The notes under the pieces were generated by a model. The model searched no databases. It saw only the letters and a list, made by a program, of their open reading frames with translations, and was not told the origin of the DNA. The position numbers and the translations under genes are program-made. Source: Aeromonas veronii bv. veronii (lineage in GTDB: Bacteria > Pseudomonadota > Gammaproteobacteria > Enterobacterales > Aeromonadaceae). From it: 64,000 nt of DNA. The stretch is taken from the NCBI RefSeq assembly GCF_000820225.1, contig NZ_CDDK01000031.1, positions 167,070-231,069 of the forward strand. The letters are read 5' to 3'. Shown here one piece after another: positions 47,402-58,071 of this stretch; within the stretch, counting starts at the first letter, position 1; each line of letters starts with the position of its first letter.

Positions 47402-48775
47402 CTATTTGTCAGCCGTTGAGAGCAACTCACTCCCTTTTCTGGCGACAAGCACAATCAACAACAACACGGGCAAGCCCAATAAACTGGTTCCGACAAAGAA
47501 GGCACTGTAGCCAATCTGCTCCACAACCTGCCCGGAAAAACCAGCCAGCAACTTGGGTAGCAGCAACATTACCGAGCTGAACAGGGCGTACTGAGTGGCC
47601 GAAAATGCCACATTGGTCAGGCTGGAGAGATAGGTCACGAAGGCAGCGGTCGCGATACCGGCACTGAGGTTATCCAGCGAGATAATCAGGGTCAGCAGTT
47701 CCAGGTTGTGACCAACCTGATTGAGCAGGGCAAACAACAGGTTGGTGCTGGCAGTGAGCAGCGCCCCCAAGAACAGGATGCGCAGCGTGCCGAAGCGCAT
47801 CACCAGCACGCCCCCCAACGCAGCGCCCACCAGCGTCATGATGACGCCAAACACCTTGGTAATGGTGGCAACCTCAGTCTTGCTGAACTGCATATCCACA
47901 TAGAAGCTGTTGGACATCACCCCCATCACCACATCGGCAACCCGATAGCAGGCGATCAGAGCCAGGATCAGCAGCGCCGAGCTGCCATAGCGACGAAAGA
48001 AGTCGGCAAATGGACACCAAACTGCCACATGGCACCAGCTTAGAAGAGACGCAATAAACAGATTATGCCCACGTGATAACAAGGACATTTTATAGATAAC
48101 TTGCTCTGTATTTTGTTCAGCGGTATCAATTTTCGGCTCGTGGCAAAACAGCGTGGTGATAACCCCGAGTGACATCAGACCCGCCATCACCAGATAGGTA
48201 ATCTGCCAGCCACGATAGTCATAGCCACTATTGCTGCCAAACCAGGCTGCCAGCGCCAGCGCACCGGCGCCCGCCATGATCATCGCCAGCCGGTAACCGG
48301 TCATGTAGGAGGCAGCCATCGCCGCCTGCAGCCGCTCGGGGGCGGATTCGATGCGATAGGCATCGATAACGATATCCTGAGTCGCCGAGGCAAAGGCCAC
48401 CAGCAGGGCAAACATCGCCAACTGAGCCAGCTCGGTCTTGGGATCGCAGAACGCCATGCCGACCAGCGCGGCGGCAATCAACAGCTGGGAGAAGAACATC
48501 CAGCTGCGGCGACGCCCCAGCAGCGTGGAGAGCAACGGCAGCGGCATGCGATCCACCAGCGGTGACCACAGCCATTTAAAGCCATAGGCGAGCGCCACCC
48601 AGCTCATATAGCCGATATCGGTCAGGCTGACATCGGCCTCGCGCAACCAGAATGAGAGGGTACCGAACACCAGCAGCAGCGGCAGACCCGATGAAAAACC
48701 CATGGCAAAGAGAATAAACACCCGAAATTCGAGATAGACGGCGAGGGACTCTCTCCAGCTTGGTTTGCGGATCAT
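47402..48775 (-). CDS. ampG: AmpG, muropeptide permease (MFS)
   Basis: Imports GlcNAc-anhydroMurNAc muropeptides for peptidoglycan recycling; it provides the signal for AmpR-type beta-lactamase induction. The 457-aa product has 12-14 hydrophobic helices. The N-terminal MGFSSGLPLLLVFGTLSFWL and WSPLVDRMPLPLL, and ASATQDIVIDAYRIE, match AmpG. ATG 48775 is preferred over a TTG two codons upstream. It lies next to yajG and ppiA, close to the E. coli ampG-yajG pairing, but separated from ppiA by a terminator. Confidence 0.92.
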   Translation of the reverse strand: MIRKPSWRESLAVYLEFRVFILFAMGFSSGLPLLLVFGTLSFWLREADVSLTDIGYMSWVALAYGFKWLWSPLVDRMPLPLLSTLLGRRRSWMFFSQLLIAAALVGMAFCDPKTELAQLAMFALLVAFASATQDIVIDAYRIESAPERLQAAMAASYMTGYRLAMIMAGAGALALAAWFGSNSGYDYRGWQITYLVMAGLMSLGVITTLFCHEPKIDTAEQNTEQVIYKMSLLSRGHNLFIASLLSWCHVAVWCPFADFFRRYGSSALLILALIACYRVADVVMGVMSNSFYVDMQFSKTEVATITKVFGVIMTLVGAALGGVLVMRFGTLRILFLGALLTASTNLLFALLNQVGHNLELLTLIISLDNLSAGIATAAFVTYLSSLTNVAFSATQYALFSSVMLLLPKLLAGFSGQVVEQIGYSAFFVGTSLLGLPVLLLIVLVARKGSELLSTADK

Positions 48776-48880
48776 GTTCAACTACCTGACGACTTTGGAA
48801 AAGTGCGTCATTTTGGCAGGTTGATGGCAGATAGCCAAGGCAAGCAAAGAGATAGGCAAAAGAAGCCCGGATAGAGAAAA

Positions 48881-48904
48881 GGCCCATCCCGAACGGGATG
48901 AGCC
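48881..48904 (-). terminator. Intrinsic terminator after ppiA
   Basis: Stem GGCTCATCCC/GGGATGGGCC with one G-T pair (48881-48890 with 48895-48904); on the minus strand it is followed by TTTTCTC. Confidence 0.75.
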
Positions 48905-48953
48905 TTGTATCGTGACCTGACGAGGCGAGGTGACGAACCGCGTCCGGCGAGAG

Positions 48954-49544
48954 TTACTTGCCCGCTTTCTTGTCGACTTTCTTGTCTGCCGGAGTTTCTG
49001 CCAGCAAGACCACCTTCTTCAGAATGATGGGACTGGTCGGCACATCGTTGGCACGCAGAATGGGGCTGTAACCGGTCTGTACCTGAGCCAATTTGTCCAG
49101 CACCTCCATCCCCTGAACCACCTGACCGAACACGGTATAACCCGCAGAGCCACCGGCGTTGAGGTTATTGTTGTCGACCAGATTGAAGTAGAACTGGCGA
49201 GTAGCGCTGTCAACAGCCTGAGTACGGGCCATGGCGATGGAGCCACGCTTGTTGGCCAGACCGCCGCGCGACTCGTTGACCACTGGCTCATAAGTTGGCA
49301 GTTGCTGGAACTGCTGGTTGTAGCCCCCACCCTGCACCACGAAATCCTGGATCACCCGGTGGAAGATGCTGCCGTCATAGCTGCCATCAGCCACGTAGCG
49401 CAGGAAGTTCTTCACCGTCTGGGGCGCCTGCTTGGACGCCAGCTCAACCACGATATTGCCGTGGTTGGTCTCCATTCTCACTTTCGGGCCTGCAAACGCC
49501 AGCGGGGCGATCAGCATGGCCAGCAACCAGAGTTTTTTCATCAT
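48954..49544 (-). CDS. ppiA: Periplasmic peptidyl-prolyl cis-trans isomerase, cyclophilin type (PpiA)
   Basis: Accelerates proline isomerisation in the periplasm. The 196-aa protein has a signal peptide (MMKKLWLLAMLIAPLAFA) and a cyclophilin domain: FHRVIQDFVVQGGGY with the catalytic arginine, RGSIAMARTQAVDSATRQFY and GYTVFGQVVQGMEVLD. The C-terminus is a lysine-rich tail (DKKVDKKAGK). Its start overlaps the yajG stop (TGATGATG), so the two are co-translated. Confidence 0.94.
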   Translation of the reverse strand: MMKKLWLLAMLIAPLAFAGPKVRMETNHGNIVVELASKQAPQTVKNFLRYVADGSYDGSIFHRVIQDFVVQGGGYNQQFQQLPTYEPVVNESRGGLANKRGSIAMARTQAVDSATRQFYFNLVDNNNLNAGGSAGYTVFGQVVQGMEVLDKLAQVQTGYSPILRANDVPTSPIILKKVVLLAETPADKKVDKKAGK

Positions 49545-50131
49545 CAGACCCCTGCACCGTTCGGTTGACCTTTCAGGTAACCGCGCAGCGCATCATCCGC
49601 CATGATCTGCTGCAGCACGCTACCCAGTTGCAGGTTCAGTGTAGACTCCAGGTCGGCCATGCTTGGCTCGCTCGGGCTCTCCTTGCTGGAGGACATGTTG
49701 AACTGCTTGGTCAGACGGTTGCCCTGGAAATCGGCGATCACCTGCAGGCTGACGCGGGATTTGGTGACATAGGTAAAGGTCTTCTCTTCCACATTGACTG
49801 CGGCGTTGGAGATCACCAGCGTCAGGTTGGTGGTGCCACTATTGCCCACTTCGAGACCCTGGCTGCGCAGCCCTTCGGCCAGCCGCTCGGCCATCAGCAG
49901 GTTGAGCGGACGCTCGCTGTTGACCAGCACGGGGGCTTTCTCTTTATGTTTGATGGAGAAGACGTAGGCAGCCTCACGCTTGTCTACCCCTTCCATGGTG
50001 ATGCGATTGCCAGAGTAGTATTGCTGGTTGGCGGGGATCACCTGCGGATTGAGCAGCGCAGTCTCCGGCCAATGAGTGGCACACCCGCCCAGCATCAGGG
50101 CGGCCAGCAGCAAGAGTGACTTTTTCATCAT
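49544..50131 (-). CDS. yajG: YajG family lipoprotein
   Basis: Predicted outer-membrane lipoprotein of unknown function. 195 aa with a lipobox LMLGGC after a short hydrophobic leader (C about residue 17), and a YajG domain (NPQVIPANQQYYSGNRITME, LNLLMAERLAEGLRSQGLEV, NLQLGSVLQQIM). Start ATG 50131 or 50128; AAGGA precedes both. It adjoins ppiA and, beyond that, ampG; E. coli places yajG directly beside ampG. Confidence 0.88.
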   Translation of the reverse strand: MMKKSLLLLAALMLGGCATHWPETALLNPQVIPANQQYYSGNRITMEGVDKREAAYVFSIKHKEKAPVLVNSERPLNLLMAERLAEGLRSQGLEVGNSGTTNLTLVISNAAVNVEEKTFTYVTKSRVSLQVIADFQGNRLTKQFNMSSSKESPSEPSMADLESTLNLQLGSVLQQIMADDALRGYLKGQPNGAGV

Positions 50132-50145
50132 GGTTTCCTTTGGCT

Positions 50146-51279
50146 TTAGCGTTTGATGGCTTTCAAAATAACGAATTTGCTGTTCGACGCAACGACTTGC
50201 GCGTTGGCAAACAAGCGCTTGAGTTTGTTGTGATAGTCCAGATGACGGTTGCCTACTATCCAGAGTTCCCCCCCTTGAGGCAACACCCGGTGCGCATCGC
50301 TGAACATCTGCCAGGCGATATGATCGGTGATCGCCTGCAGCTGATGGAAAGGAGGGTTGCAGAGGATCCGATCCGCCGAGCCGACCGCCACCCCGTCGAG
50401 ACAGTTATTGACCATAAAGTGGGCGCGCAGCAGTGCATCGGGCAGATTGTGCTCGACGTTGAGCTGTGCCGAGGCGACCGCCATATAGGATTCATCGATA
50501 AAAGTCACCTCCACCTCGCTGTCTTTGGCGAGCAGCGACAGACCCAGCACCCCGTTGCCACAGCCCAGATCGATCACCTTGCGGGCACTGTGGATGGGCA
50601 GGTTGTCCAGCATAAAGCGGGCACCAATATCGAGACTGGTGCGCGAGAAGACGTTGGCATGGTTGTGGATGAGCATGCCACTCCCCTCCAGCGGCCAGAC
50701 AGTCGGGAAGGGGTTGGCCAGCGCGGGACGTTCTGCCTGCGGCTCGCAGTGAATAAGGCGCGCCTTTTTCCAGGCCAGCGAGGTACGGGTAGGCCCCAGA
50801 TACTTCTCGAACAACTTGAGGGTGGAGGTATGAATATCCTTCGCCTTGCCGGCAGCGATAACGCGGGTCGCCGGTGTCACCACCTCCCGCAGCGCCAGCA
50901 GTTGCTGCTCCAGCAGTGCCTGATATTTGGAGACCTTGATCACCACCAGCGCTGGGGCATCGGGCAGCGGCGCCAGTGCATCCTGCAAGCGGATACCACC
51001 CGCATCCAGCCCGTTTTCGGCCAGATTGGCCAGAGTCGCTCGCTCACTGATGTAGGAGTCGGTGACGCAGCAGGGGGAGTGCGGATGCAGATAGGCGGCC
51101 AGCGCGCCAAAGCCATCATTCATGACGATGACGGGGCCCGCCTGCTCGAGGGGGGACTCAGCCAGGGTGTTGATCAGATATTCGTCAGCCGCATCCCAGG
51201 CTTGCAGAGTCTCCTGACTCTGGCGCGGATAGCGGTAGAGCGTTAGCTGGCAATGGGGAGTGTCGAGAAGGGTTTGCAT
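50146..51279 (-). CDS. rlmG: RlmG, 23S rRNA G1835 N2-methyltransferase
   Basis: SAM-dependent methylation of G1835 in 23S rRNA. From ATG 51279 the product is 377 aa (E. coli 378). It has the two-domain RlmG/RsmC architecture: a catalytically inactive N-terminal methyltransferase-like half and an active C-terminal half with VIDLGCGNGVLGLSLLA and the substrate motif NPPFH near residue 305. RsmC is the nearest alternative; overall sequence and length favour RlmG. The frame upstream to 51387 was not used. Confidence 0.93.
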   Translation of the reverse strand: MQTLLDTPHCQLTLYRYPRQSQETLQAWDAADEYLINTLAESPLEQAGPVIVMNDGFGALAAYLHPHSPCCVTDSYISERATLANLAENGLDAGGIRLQDALAPLPDAPALVVIKVSKYQALLEQQLLALREVVTPATRVIAAGKAKDIHTSTLKLFEKYLGPTRTSLAWKKARLIHCEPQAERPALANPFPTVWPLEGSGMLIHNHANVFSRTSLDIGARFMLDNLPIHSARKVIDLGCGNGVLGLSLLAKDSEVEVTFIDESYMAVASAQLNVEHNLPDALLRAHFMVNNCLDGVAVGSADRILCNPPFHQLQAITDHIAWQMFSDAHRVLPQGGELWIVGNRHLDYHNKLKRLFANAQVVASNSKFVILKAIKR

Positions 51280-51483
51280 AGGAAGAGTCCAACCTCGGCT
51301 TGATTCATGGATACAGGCGCCAGGGGCGACGCAAAGTGGCGCTATTCTAGCGAGGAGCAGGAATTTCACCAGTTCGATGCGCATCAAGGGGGCAACTGAC
51401 GGGTGATTTCCCTCTTATGGGGGCTTATTCCATCCCGCGACTGCCGATAGAATGGCCCGACATTCACTCTGGAAGCCGACCCG

Positions 51484-51798
51484 ATGACCATCCAACAACT
51501 GATTGAAGCCAAGCTGACCGCCGCCCTCTCCCCCACCGTGCTGGAGGTGATCAACGAGAGCCACATGCACCGTGTGGAACCGGGATCTGAGAGCCACTTC
51601 AAGGTGGTGATCGTCAGCGAGCAATTTGCAGGGCAGCGGCTGCTGGCCCGTCATCGTCAGGTCAATGCTGTGCTGGCCGACGAGCTGGCCGGTGCCGTTC
51701 ATGCACTGGCGTTGCATACCTACACAGAGACCGAGTGGCAGGAAAAAGGCCACGCCCCGCGCACCCCGAGCTGCGTTGGCAAACCGTCACTCTCCTGA
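51484..51798 (+). CDS. bolA: BolA family protein
   Basis: Stress-related morphogene that also partners monothiol glutaredoxins in iron-sulfur metabolism. 104 aa with the conserved core [40 protein letters not shown] and [13 protein letters not shown]; the invariant histidine of the HRxVN region is present. Divergent from rlmG over a 204-bp spacer. No terminator is visible after it; ~430 bp of non-coding sequence follow before nqrA. Confidence 0.95.
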   Translation: MTIQQLIEAKLTAALSPTVLEVINESHMHRVEPGSESHFKVVIVSEQFAGQRLLARHRQVNAVLADELAGAVHALALHTYTETEWQEKGHAPRTPSCVGKPSLS

Positions 51799-52232
51799 AA
51801 CCGGTTGTACCACTGGATTCCCCTCGAGAACCTGCCAACAAAAATTAAACATATTTCCCCCATTGGCCCCGAAAAGGCTACATCCAAGGGGGTATATTTC
51901 GGCATCAAGGCTTTTTGCTAATAGTGGAGACAACGGTAAATACCCCCATCGAGGTATCGAAATAAAAAAACCTTTAAAACCACTACTTACAAGGTGTCGG
52001 GGGCTTATTCATTGCAGGTTAATTTTGTGATGGCACGGGGATTTTGCCCATTTGGCATGGCAGAAAATGCACCTTAAGTGGTAAACTCAAGCGCTTTTGA
52101 GTGAGCCTGTATGTTGAATAATTGTTGAGCCTGCCCACCTGGCGCAACCACAACATCGACTCATTCAACCACCCGTCGTGATGTATTTCTCGGCGCTAAC
52201 CAACCTCTCCCGTAACGGTAGTGCAAGTAAGT
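51799..52232 (+). promoter_or_regulatory. Long non-coding region upstream of the nqr operon
   Basis: 434 bp without an ORF. It contains an inverted pair GGGGGTAT (51888-51895) and ATACCCCC (51940-51947), an AT-rich block (51960-51985), and further down GTTGAAT (52113-52119) that can pair with ATTCAAC (52164-52170). The octamer TGAGCCTG occurs twice near 52103 and 52123. -10-like TAAACT lies near 52082 without a convincing -35. Likely the nqr promoter and leader; details uncertain. Confidence 0.4.
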
Positions 52233-53576
52233 ATGATTACAATCAAAAGAGGACTGGACATCCCCGTGCTGGGTGCGCCAGAGCAAGTAATCTACGATGG
52301 CCCCGCCATCACCCGTGTTGCGACACTGGGCGAGGAGTTTGTGGGGATGCGACCTACTATGTTCGTCAAAGTAGGTGATCGCGTCATCAAAGGTCAGGAT
52401 CTTTTTGAAGACAAGAAGAATCCGGGCGTTAAATTCACAGCTCCTGCCACCGGTGTGGTTTCAGAGATCAACCGTGGTGCCAAACGTGTTCTCCAGTCAG
52501 TGGTCATCGACCTCGACGGTTCCGATGAACAGGTGACGTTTGAGCATTTTGCCTCTGCCGAGCTGGCCAAGCTCGAGCGCAGCAAGGTGCAAGAGATCCT
52601 GGTCGCATCAGGTCAGTGGACTGCGTTGCGTACCCGTCCGTTCAGCAAAGTCCCCGCGGTAGCGTCTGCCCCGCGCGCAATCTTTGTGACTGCAATGGAC
52701 ACCAACCCGCTGGCAGCCGATGCCGAGCTGATTATCAAGGAACAGCCGCAGGCCTTCCTCGATGGTCTGGCCGTATTGACCCGCCTGACCGACGGCGCAG
52801 TCTACGTCTGTAAAGGCGAAGGCAGTCTGCCCCACTCTCCGCTGGCTCAGGTCAAGGAAGAGATCTTCGTTGGTCCGCACCCTGCCGGTCTGCCGGGTAC
52901 CCATATCCACTTCCTGGATCCGGTCAGCAGCACCAAGGTGCAGTGGCACATCAACTATCAGGATGTGATTGCATTCGGCAAGCTGTTCACCACCGGTCAG
53001 ATCTTCACTGACAAGGTGATCGCCCTGGCTGGCCCGAACGTGCTCAAGCCGCGTCTGCTGCGTACCCGTCTGGGCGCCTGCATCAGCCAGCTCACCAACA
53101 ATGAGCTGCGTGCCGACGAAAACCGTATCATCTCCGGTTCTATCCTGAGTGGTGCCAAAGCCGAAGGTGTTCACGACTACCTGGGCCGCTACCACAATCA
53201 GGTTTGCGTGCTGGGTGAAGGTCGCGAGAAAGAGTTCCTGGGCTGGATCAACCCCAGCGCCAACAAGTTCTCTATCACCCGTACCACCCTCTCTCATCTG
53301 ATGAAGGGCAAGCTGATCAACTTCACCACCACTACCAACGGTAGTGACCGTTCCATGGTGCCTATCGGCAACTATGAGCGGGTGATGCCACTCGACATCC
53401 TGCCGACCCTGCTGCTGCGGGACATGGTCTCCGGCGATACCGACGGTGCGCAAGCACTGGGCTGCCTGGAGCTGGATGAGGAAGATTTGGCGCTCTGTAC
53501 CTTTGTCTGCCCCGGCAAGACAGAGTACGGCCCGATCTTGCGTGAGTGCCTGACCAAGATTGAACTGGAAGGTTAA
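52233..53576 (+). CDS. nqrA: NqrA, Na+-translocating NADH:quinone reductase subunit A
   Basis: Peripheral cytoplasmic subunit of the six-subunit sodium pump, involved in quinone binding. ATG 52233 gives 447 aa, beginning [12 protein letters not shown] like Vibrio NqrA; a GTG four codons upstream is less likely. Conserved [34 protein letters not shown] and [13 protein letters not shown] are present. First gene of nqrABCDEF-apbE-nqrM. Confidence 0.97.
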   Translation: MITIKRGLDIPVLGAPEQVIYDGPAITRVATLGEEFVGMRPTMFVKVGDRVIKGQDLFEDKKNPGVKFTAPATGVVSEINRGAKRVLQSVVIDLDGSDEQVTFEHFASAELAKLERSKVQEILVASGQWTALRTRPFSKVPAVASAPRAIFVTAMDTNPLAADAELIIKEQPQAFLDGLAVLTRLTDGAVYVCKGEGSLPHSPLAQVKEEIFVGPHPAGLPGTHIHFLDPVSSTKVQWHINYQDVIAFGKLFTTGQIFTDKVIALAGPNVLKPRLLRTRLGACISQLTNNELRADENRIISGSILSGAKAEGVHDYLGRYHNQVCVLGEGREKEFLGWINPSANKFSITRTTLSHLMKGKLINFTTTTNGSDRSMVPIGNYERVMPLDILPTLLLRDMVSGDTDGAQALGCLELDEEDLALCTFVCPGKTEYGPILRECLTKIELEG

Positions 53577-53579
53577 GCG

Positions 53580-54809
53580 ATGAGTTTCAAGCAACTTCTT
53601 GAAAATATGGAACACCACTTCGAACCGGGTGGAAAGTACGCCAAGTACTATGCCCTGTTCGAAGCGGCGTACACCCTGTTCTACACCCCGGGTAGCGTTA
53701 CCCGCAACGCCTCCCACGTTCGTGATGCGCTCGATCTGAAGCGCATGATGATCATGGTGTGGCTGGCCGTGTTCCCGGCCATGTTCTGGGGCATGTACAA
53801 CGTTGGTAACCAGGCGATTGCCGCCATTGCCCACATGGGCTCGGCTGCTGGTGCCAGCAGCTGGCAATATGCCCTGGCTACCATGCTGGGCGCCTCCCTC
53901 GATCCGGCTGTTGCCGGTATCGGCAGCAAGATGCTGATTGGCGCCACCCACTTCTTCCCAATCTATATCACCGTCTTCTTTGTCGGTGGCTTCTGGGAAG
54001 TGCTGTTCGCCATGGTGCGCAAACACGAGATCAACGAAGGCTTCTTCGTGACCTCCATTCTGTTTGCCCTGATCGTGCCGCCCGAGCTGCCCCTGTGGCA
54101 AGCTGCGCTGGGTATCACCTTCGGTGTGGTGATGGCCAAAGAGGTGTTCGGTGGTACCGGCAAGAACTTCCTGAACCCGGCGCTGGCTGGTCGTGCGTTC
54201 CTGTTCTTCGCCTACCCGGGCCAGATTTCCGGTGACGCCGTGTGGGTTGCCGTTGACGGCTTCTCCGGCGCGACTGCCCTGAGCCAGTGGGCCCAAGGCG
54301 GCCAGATGGCGCTGATCAACGGTGCAACCGGCCAGGCTATCAGCTGGATGGACGCTTTCTTGGGTAACCTGCCGGGTTCCATCGGTGAAGTCTCTACCCT
54401 GATGATCCTGCTGGGTGCTGCCATGATCGTCTACATGCGCATTGCCTCCTGGCGTATCATCGCCGGCGTGATGATCGGTATGATCGCCACCTCCCTGCTG
54501 TTCAACGTCATCGGTTCCGATACCAACCCCATGTTCAACATGCCGTGGCACTGGCATCTGGTACTGGGTGGCTTCGCCTTCGGTATGGCCTTCATGGCGA
54601 CCGACCCTGTCTCCGCAGCCTTTACCAACAAAGGCAAGTGGTGGTATGGCGCCCTGATCGGCGTAATGGTCGTGCTGGTTCGCGTGGTCAACCCTGCGTT
54701 CCCGGAAGGCATGATGCTGGCCATTCTGTTTGCGAACCTGTTTGCTCCCCTGTTTGACCACTTCGTCGCTCAGGCAAACATCAAGCGGAGGATTGCTCGT
54801 GGCGTTTAA
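53580..54809 (+). CDS. nqrB: NqrB, Na+-NQR subunit B
   Basis: Main membrane subunit; carries covalent FMN and riboflavin and contains the sodium path. 409 aa, about ten transmembrane helices. The flavinylation motif SGATALS is at 229-235 with T232 as the expected FMN-threonine (T236 in V. cholerae). [20 protein letters not shown] and the C-terminal helix region are conserved. It starts 3 nt after nqrA and overlaps nqrC by 11 nt. Confidence 0.97.
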   Translation: MSFKQLLENMEHHFEPGGKYAKYYALFEAAYTLFYTPGSVTRNASHVRDALDLKRMMIMVWLAVFPAMFWGMYNVGNQAIAAIAHMGSAAGASSWQYALATMLGASLDPAVAGIGSKMLIGATHFFPIYITVFFVGGFWEVLFAMVRKHEINEGFFVTSILFALIVPPELPLWQAALGITFGVVMAKEVFGGTGKNFLNPALAGRAFLFFAYPGQISGDAVWVAVDGFSGATALSQWAQGGQMALINGATGQAISWMDAFLGNLPGSIGEVSTLMILLGAAMIVYMRIASWRIIAGVMIGMIATSLLFNVIGSDTNPMFNMPWHWHLVLGGFAFGMAFMATDPVSAAFTNKGKWWYGALIGVMVVLVRVVNPAFPEGMMLAILFANLFAPLFDHFVAQANIKRRIARGV

Positions 54810-55587
54810 TAAAGATTCAACCCTCGGCACCGTCAGCGTGGTCACCGGCCTCTGTCTGGCCTGTTCCATCGTGGTATCCGTTGCCGCTGTGGGCCTGCGT
54901 TCTACCCAGCAGGAAAACAAGGCGCTGGACAAGCAGAGCAACATTCTCGCCGTAGCCGGTGTGGATGTAAGCGAAGTGGCCAAGCGCGACCTGGCCAAAC
55001 TGTATGGCGAGAAGATCGAAGCGCGTCTGGTGGATCTGGCAACCGGTGACTTTGTTGACGGCGATGCCGACAACTTCGACACCAAGCTGGCAGCCAAAGA
55101 TCCGGCCCGCAGCATCCGTCTTGCCGCCGCTGACGACAAGGCCAGCCTGCGTCAGATCTCCAAGCAGATCCCGGTATTCTTCGCCAAGGATGCCGAAGGC
55201 AAGATCGACAGCATCATCCTGCCCATCTACGGTCAGGGTCTGTGGTCGACCATGTATGCCTTCGTCGCCGTTGCCGCTGATGGCCAGACCATCAAGGGCA
55301 TCACCTACTATGACCACGGTGAAACCCCGGGTCTGGGTGGCGAGATCGAAAACCCGGCCTGGCAGGCGCTGTTCAAGGACAAGAAACTGTTCGACCAGAA
55401 TGGCATGCCGGCGCTGCGCGTCATCAAGGGCCATGCTCCGGCGGGCTCCGAGCACGAGATCGATGGTCTCTCCGGTGCCACTCTGACCGGTAACGGCGTA
55501 CAGCATACCTTCGACTTCTGGATGGGTCCCAAGGGCTTCGGTCCTTTCCTGGCCAAGGTTCGTGCAGGAGAAATCAACAATGGCTGA
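54799..55587 (+). CDS. nqrC: Na+-NQR subunit C
   Basis: Periplasm-facing subunit with one N-terminal membrane helix ([19 protein letters not shown]) and a covalent FMN domain. The start is GTG 54799 with a GGAGG SD 7 nt upstream, inside the nqrB end; 262 aa. The flavinylation motif SGATLTG puts the FMN-threonine at T228 (T225 in V. cholerae). [16 protein letters not shown] and [14 protein letters not shown] are family features. Substrate of the ApbE encoded downstream. Confidence 0.97.
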   Translation: MAFNKDSTLGTVSVVTGLCLACSIVVSVAAVGLRSTQQENKALDKQSNILAVAGVDVSEVAKRDLAKLYGEKIEARLVDLATGDFVDGDADNFDTKLAAKDPARSIRLAAADDKASLRQISKQIPVFFAKDAEGKIDSIILPIYGQGLWSTMYAFVAVAADGQTIKGITYYDHGETPGLGGEIENPAWQALFKDKKLFDQNGMPALRVIKGHAPAGSEHEIDGLSGATLTGNGVQHTFDFWMGPKGFGPFLAKVRAGEINNG

Positions 55588-56212
55588 CAAGAGCGAAATG
55601 AAGAAGTTGCTGTTGACGCCTGTGCTGGGCAACAACCCCATCGCCTTGCAGGTGCTGGGCGTCTGTTCTGCACTGGCGGTTACCAGCCAGATGAAAACTG
55701 CGTTTGTAATGACCCTCGCGGTCATGGCGGTCACCGCCTTCTCAAACCTGTTCATCTCCCTGATCCGCAACCAGATCCCGAACAGCGTCCGGATTATCGT
55801 ACAGATGGCGATCATCGCCTCACTGGTTATCGTGGTTGACCAGGTGCTCAAGGCGTACGCCTATGACATCTCCAAGCAACTGTCGGTCTTCGTGGGTCTG
55901 ATCATCACCAACTGTATCGTAATGGGCCGCGCTGAAGCATACGCCATGAAGAGTGCCCCGCTGCCCTCCTTCCTGGATGGTATCGGCAACGGTCTGGGCT
56001 ATGGCGCCATTCTGCTGAGCGTCGCGACCGTGCGTGAACTGCTGGGCTCCGGCACCTGGTTCGGCATCGAGCTGCTGCCGCTGGTGAACAACGGTGGCTG
56101 GTATGTGCCCAACGGCCTGCTGCTGCTGCCGCCGAGTGCATTCTTCATCATTGGTCTGATCATTTGGGGCGTGCGCACCAAGGATCCCAAGCAGGTGGAG
56201 GCGAAGGATTAA
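55580..56212 (+). CDS. nqrD: Na+-NQR subunit D
   Basis: Integral membrane subunit homologous to NqrE, together holding the intramembrane iron site. ATG 55580 (AGGAG SD, 9 nt) gives 210 aa with six hydrophobic helices; overlaps nqrC by 8 nt. The half-helix motif [15 protein letters not shown] contains the iron-ligand cysteine. [20 protein letters not shown] is also conserved. Confidence 0.97.
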   Translation: MADKSEMKKLLLTPVLGNNPIALQVLGVCSALAVTSQMKTAFVMTLAVMAVTAFSNLFISLIRNQIPNSVRIIVQMAIIASLVIVVDQVLKAYAYDISKQLSVFVGLIITNCIVMGRAEAYAMKSAPLPSFLDGIGNGLGYGAILLSVATVRELLGSGTWFGIELLPLVNNGGWYVPNGLLLLPPSAFFIIGLIIWGVRTKDPKQVEAKD

Positions 56213-56215
56213 GGT

Positions 56216-56812
56216 ATGGAACACTATCTGAGTCTGTTGATTAAATCGATCTTCATCGAAAACCTGGCACTCTCCTTCTTCCTGGGGATGTGTACCTTCC
56301 TGGCGGTGTCCAAGAAGGTAAAGACCTCCATGGGTCTGGGTATTGCCGTTATTGTGGTGCAGACCATCGCGGTTCCTGCCAACAACCTGATCTACAACTA
56401 CGTGCTTAAAGATGGCGCTCTGGTATCCGGTCTGGATCTGAGCTTCCTGAGCTTCATCACCTTCATCGGTGTGATTGCAGCACTGGTACAGATCCTGGAG
56501 ATGGCGCTGGACAAGTACTTCCCGGCACTCTACAACGCGCTGGGTATCTTCCTGCCGCTCATCACCGTGAACTGCGCCATCTTCGGTGGCGTCTCCTTCA
56601 TGGTGCAGCGTGACTACAACTTCATGGAGTCTGTGGTCTACGGTGTGGGTTCAGGGGCAGGCTGGATGCTGGCGATCGTTGCGCTGGCTGGTATCCGCGA
56701 GAAGATGAAGTACTCTGATGTTCCGGAAGGCCTGCGCGGTCTGGGCATCACCTTCATCACCGCCGGTCTGATGGCGCTGGGCTTCATGTCCTTCTCTGGT
56801 ATCTCCCTGTAA
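56216..56812 (+). CDS. nqrE: Na+-NQR subunit E
   Basis: Integral membrane subunit paired with NqrD in inverted topology. 198 aa, six helices. [20 protein letters not shown] and [15 protein letters not shown] hold the cysteines expected to coordinate the membrane iron centre with NqrD. It begins 3 nt after nqrD with an AAGG-type SD. Confidence 0.97.
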   Translation: MEHYLSLLIKSIFIENLALSFFLGMCTFLAVSKKVKTSMGLGIAVIVVQTIAVPANNLIYNYVLKDGALVSGLDLSFLSFITFIGVIAALVQILEMALDKYFPALYNALGIFLPLITVNCAIFGGVSFMVQRDYNFMESVVYGVGSGAGWMLAIVALAGIREKMKYSDVPEGLRGLGITFITAGLMALGFMSFSGISL

Positions 56813-56844
56813 TCGGCTTTCCTGCAATCAGAAAGGAACGATAG

Positions 56845-58068
56845 ATGGAAATTATTTTGGGTGTGGTCATGTTTACCGTGATCCTGCTGGCACTGGTGGC
56901 AGTCATTCTGTTCGCCAAGTCCAAGCTGGTGACCGCGGGCGACGTGACAATCAGCATCAATGGTGACCCGGCCAAGGCTGTGACCAGCCCGGCCGGTGGC
57001 AAGCTGCTCGGCGTGCTGGCTGGCAGCGGTATCTTCGTCTCCTCCGCCTGTGGCGGCGGTGGCTCCTGCGGCCAGTGCAAGGTACGGGTGAAATCCGGTG
57101 GCGGCGACATTCTGCCGACCGAACTGGATCACATCAGCAAGGGTGAAGCCCGTCATGGCGAGCGTCTGGCCTGTCAGGTTACCGTTCGCTCCGACATGGA
57201 TATCGAACTGCCGGAAGAGATCTTCGGGGTGAAGAAGTGGGAATGTACTGTTATCTCCAACGATAACAAGGCCACCTTCATCAAGGAGCTCAAGCTGCAG
57301 ATCCCCGATGGCGAGAGCGTGCCGTTCCGCGCCGGTGGTTATATCCAGATTGAAGCCCCGGCTCACCACGTGCACTACAAGAACTTCGATATTCCCGAGG
57401 AGTATCGCGGGGACTGGGATCGCTTCAAGATTTTTGAGCTGGAGTCCAAGGTCGATGAGCCAATCATCCGGGCCTACTCCATGGCCAACTATCCGGAAGA
57501 GTTCGGCATCATCATGCTGAACGTGCGTATCGCGACCCCGCCGCCCAGCAACTGGACTGCCCCTCCGGGACAGATGTCCTCCTACATCTTCAGCCTGAAG
57601 GCTGGCGACAAGGTGACTATCTCCGGTCCGTTCGGTGAGTTCTTCGCCAAGGACACCGATGCCGAAATGGTATTCATCGGTGGTGGTGCAGGTATGGCGC
57701 CGATGCGTTCCCATATCTTCGACCAGCTGCGTCGCCTGAAGTCCAAGCGCAAGATGAGCTTCTGGTACGGTGCCCGTTCCAAGCGCGAAATGTTCTATGT
57801 CGAAGACTTTGACATGCTCGCCGCCGAGAACGAGAACTTCACCTGGAACGTCGCGCTGTCTGATCCGCAACCGGAAGACAACTGGGACGGCTACACCGGC
57901 TTCATCCACAACGTGCTCTACGAGAACTATCTCAAGAACCACGAAGCACCGGAAGATTGCGAGTTCTACATGTGTGGACCTCCGGTGATGAACGCTGCCG
58001 TCATCAACATGCTCAAAGACTTGGGCGTTGAAGACGAAAACATCCTGTTGGATGACTTTGGTGGTTAA
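56845..58068 (+). CDS. nqrF: NqrF, Na+-NQR NADH dehydrogenase subunit
   Basis: Electron entry subunit: oxidises NADH through FAD and a 2Fe-2S cluster. 407 aa: N-terminal membrane helix (1-25), adrenodoxin-like ferredoxin domain with cysteines C69, C75, C78 and C110 ([14 protein letters not shown] ... RLACQV), FAD domain with [11 protein letters not shown], and NADH domain with [14 protein letters not shown], ending [18 protein letters not shown]. 32 nt after nqrE. Confidence 0.98.
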   Translation: MEIILGVVMFTVILLALVAVILFAKSKLVTAGDVTISINGDPAKAVTSPAGGKLLGVLAGSGIFVSSACGGGGSCGQCKVRVKSGGGDILPTELDHISKGEARHGERLACQVTVRSDMDIELPEEIFGVKKWECTVISNDNKATFIKELKLQIPDGESVPFRAGGYIQIEAPAHHVHYKNFDIPEEYRGDWDRFKIFELESKVDEPIIRAYSMANYPEEFGIIMLNVRIATPPPSNWTAPPGQMSSYIFSLKAGDKVTISGPFGEFFAKDTDAEMVFIGGGAGMAPMRSHIFDQLRRLKSKRKMSFWYGARSKREMFYVEDFDMLAAENENFTWNVALSDPQPEDNWDGYTGFIHNVLYENYLKNHEAPEDCEFYMCGPPVMNAAVINMLKDLGVEDENILLDDFGG

Positions 58069-58071
58069 TCC

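Noticed and set aside
52030..52050. Sigma 54-like element TGGCACG...TTTTGC upstream of nqrA
   Set aside because: The GG and GC doublets are 12 nt apart instead of the required 10, and no enhancer-binding site was seen.
52608..55139. 843-codon open frame on the minus strand opposite nqrA-nqrC
   Set aside because: Crosses three nqr genes with clear motifs, shows His/Gln/Asp-rich composition and no domain; a shadow of biased codon use.
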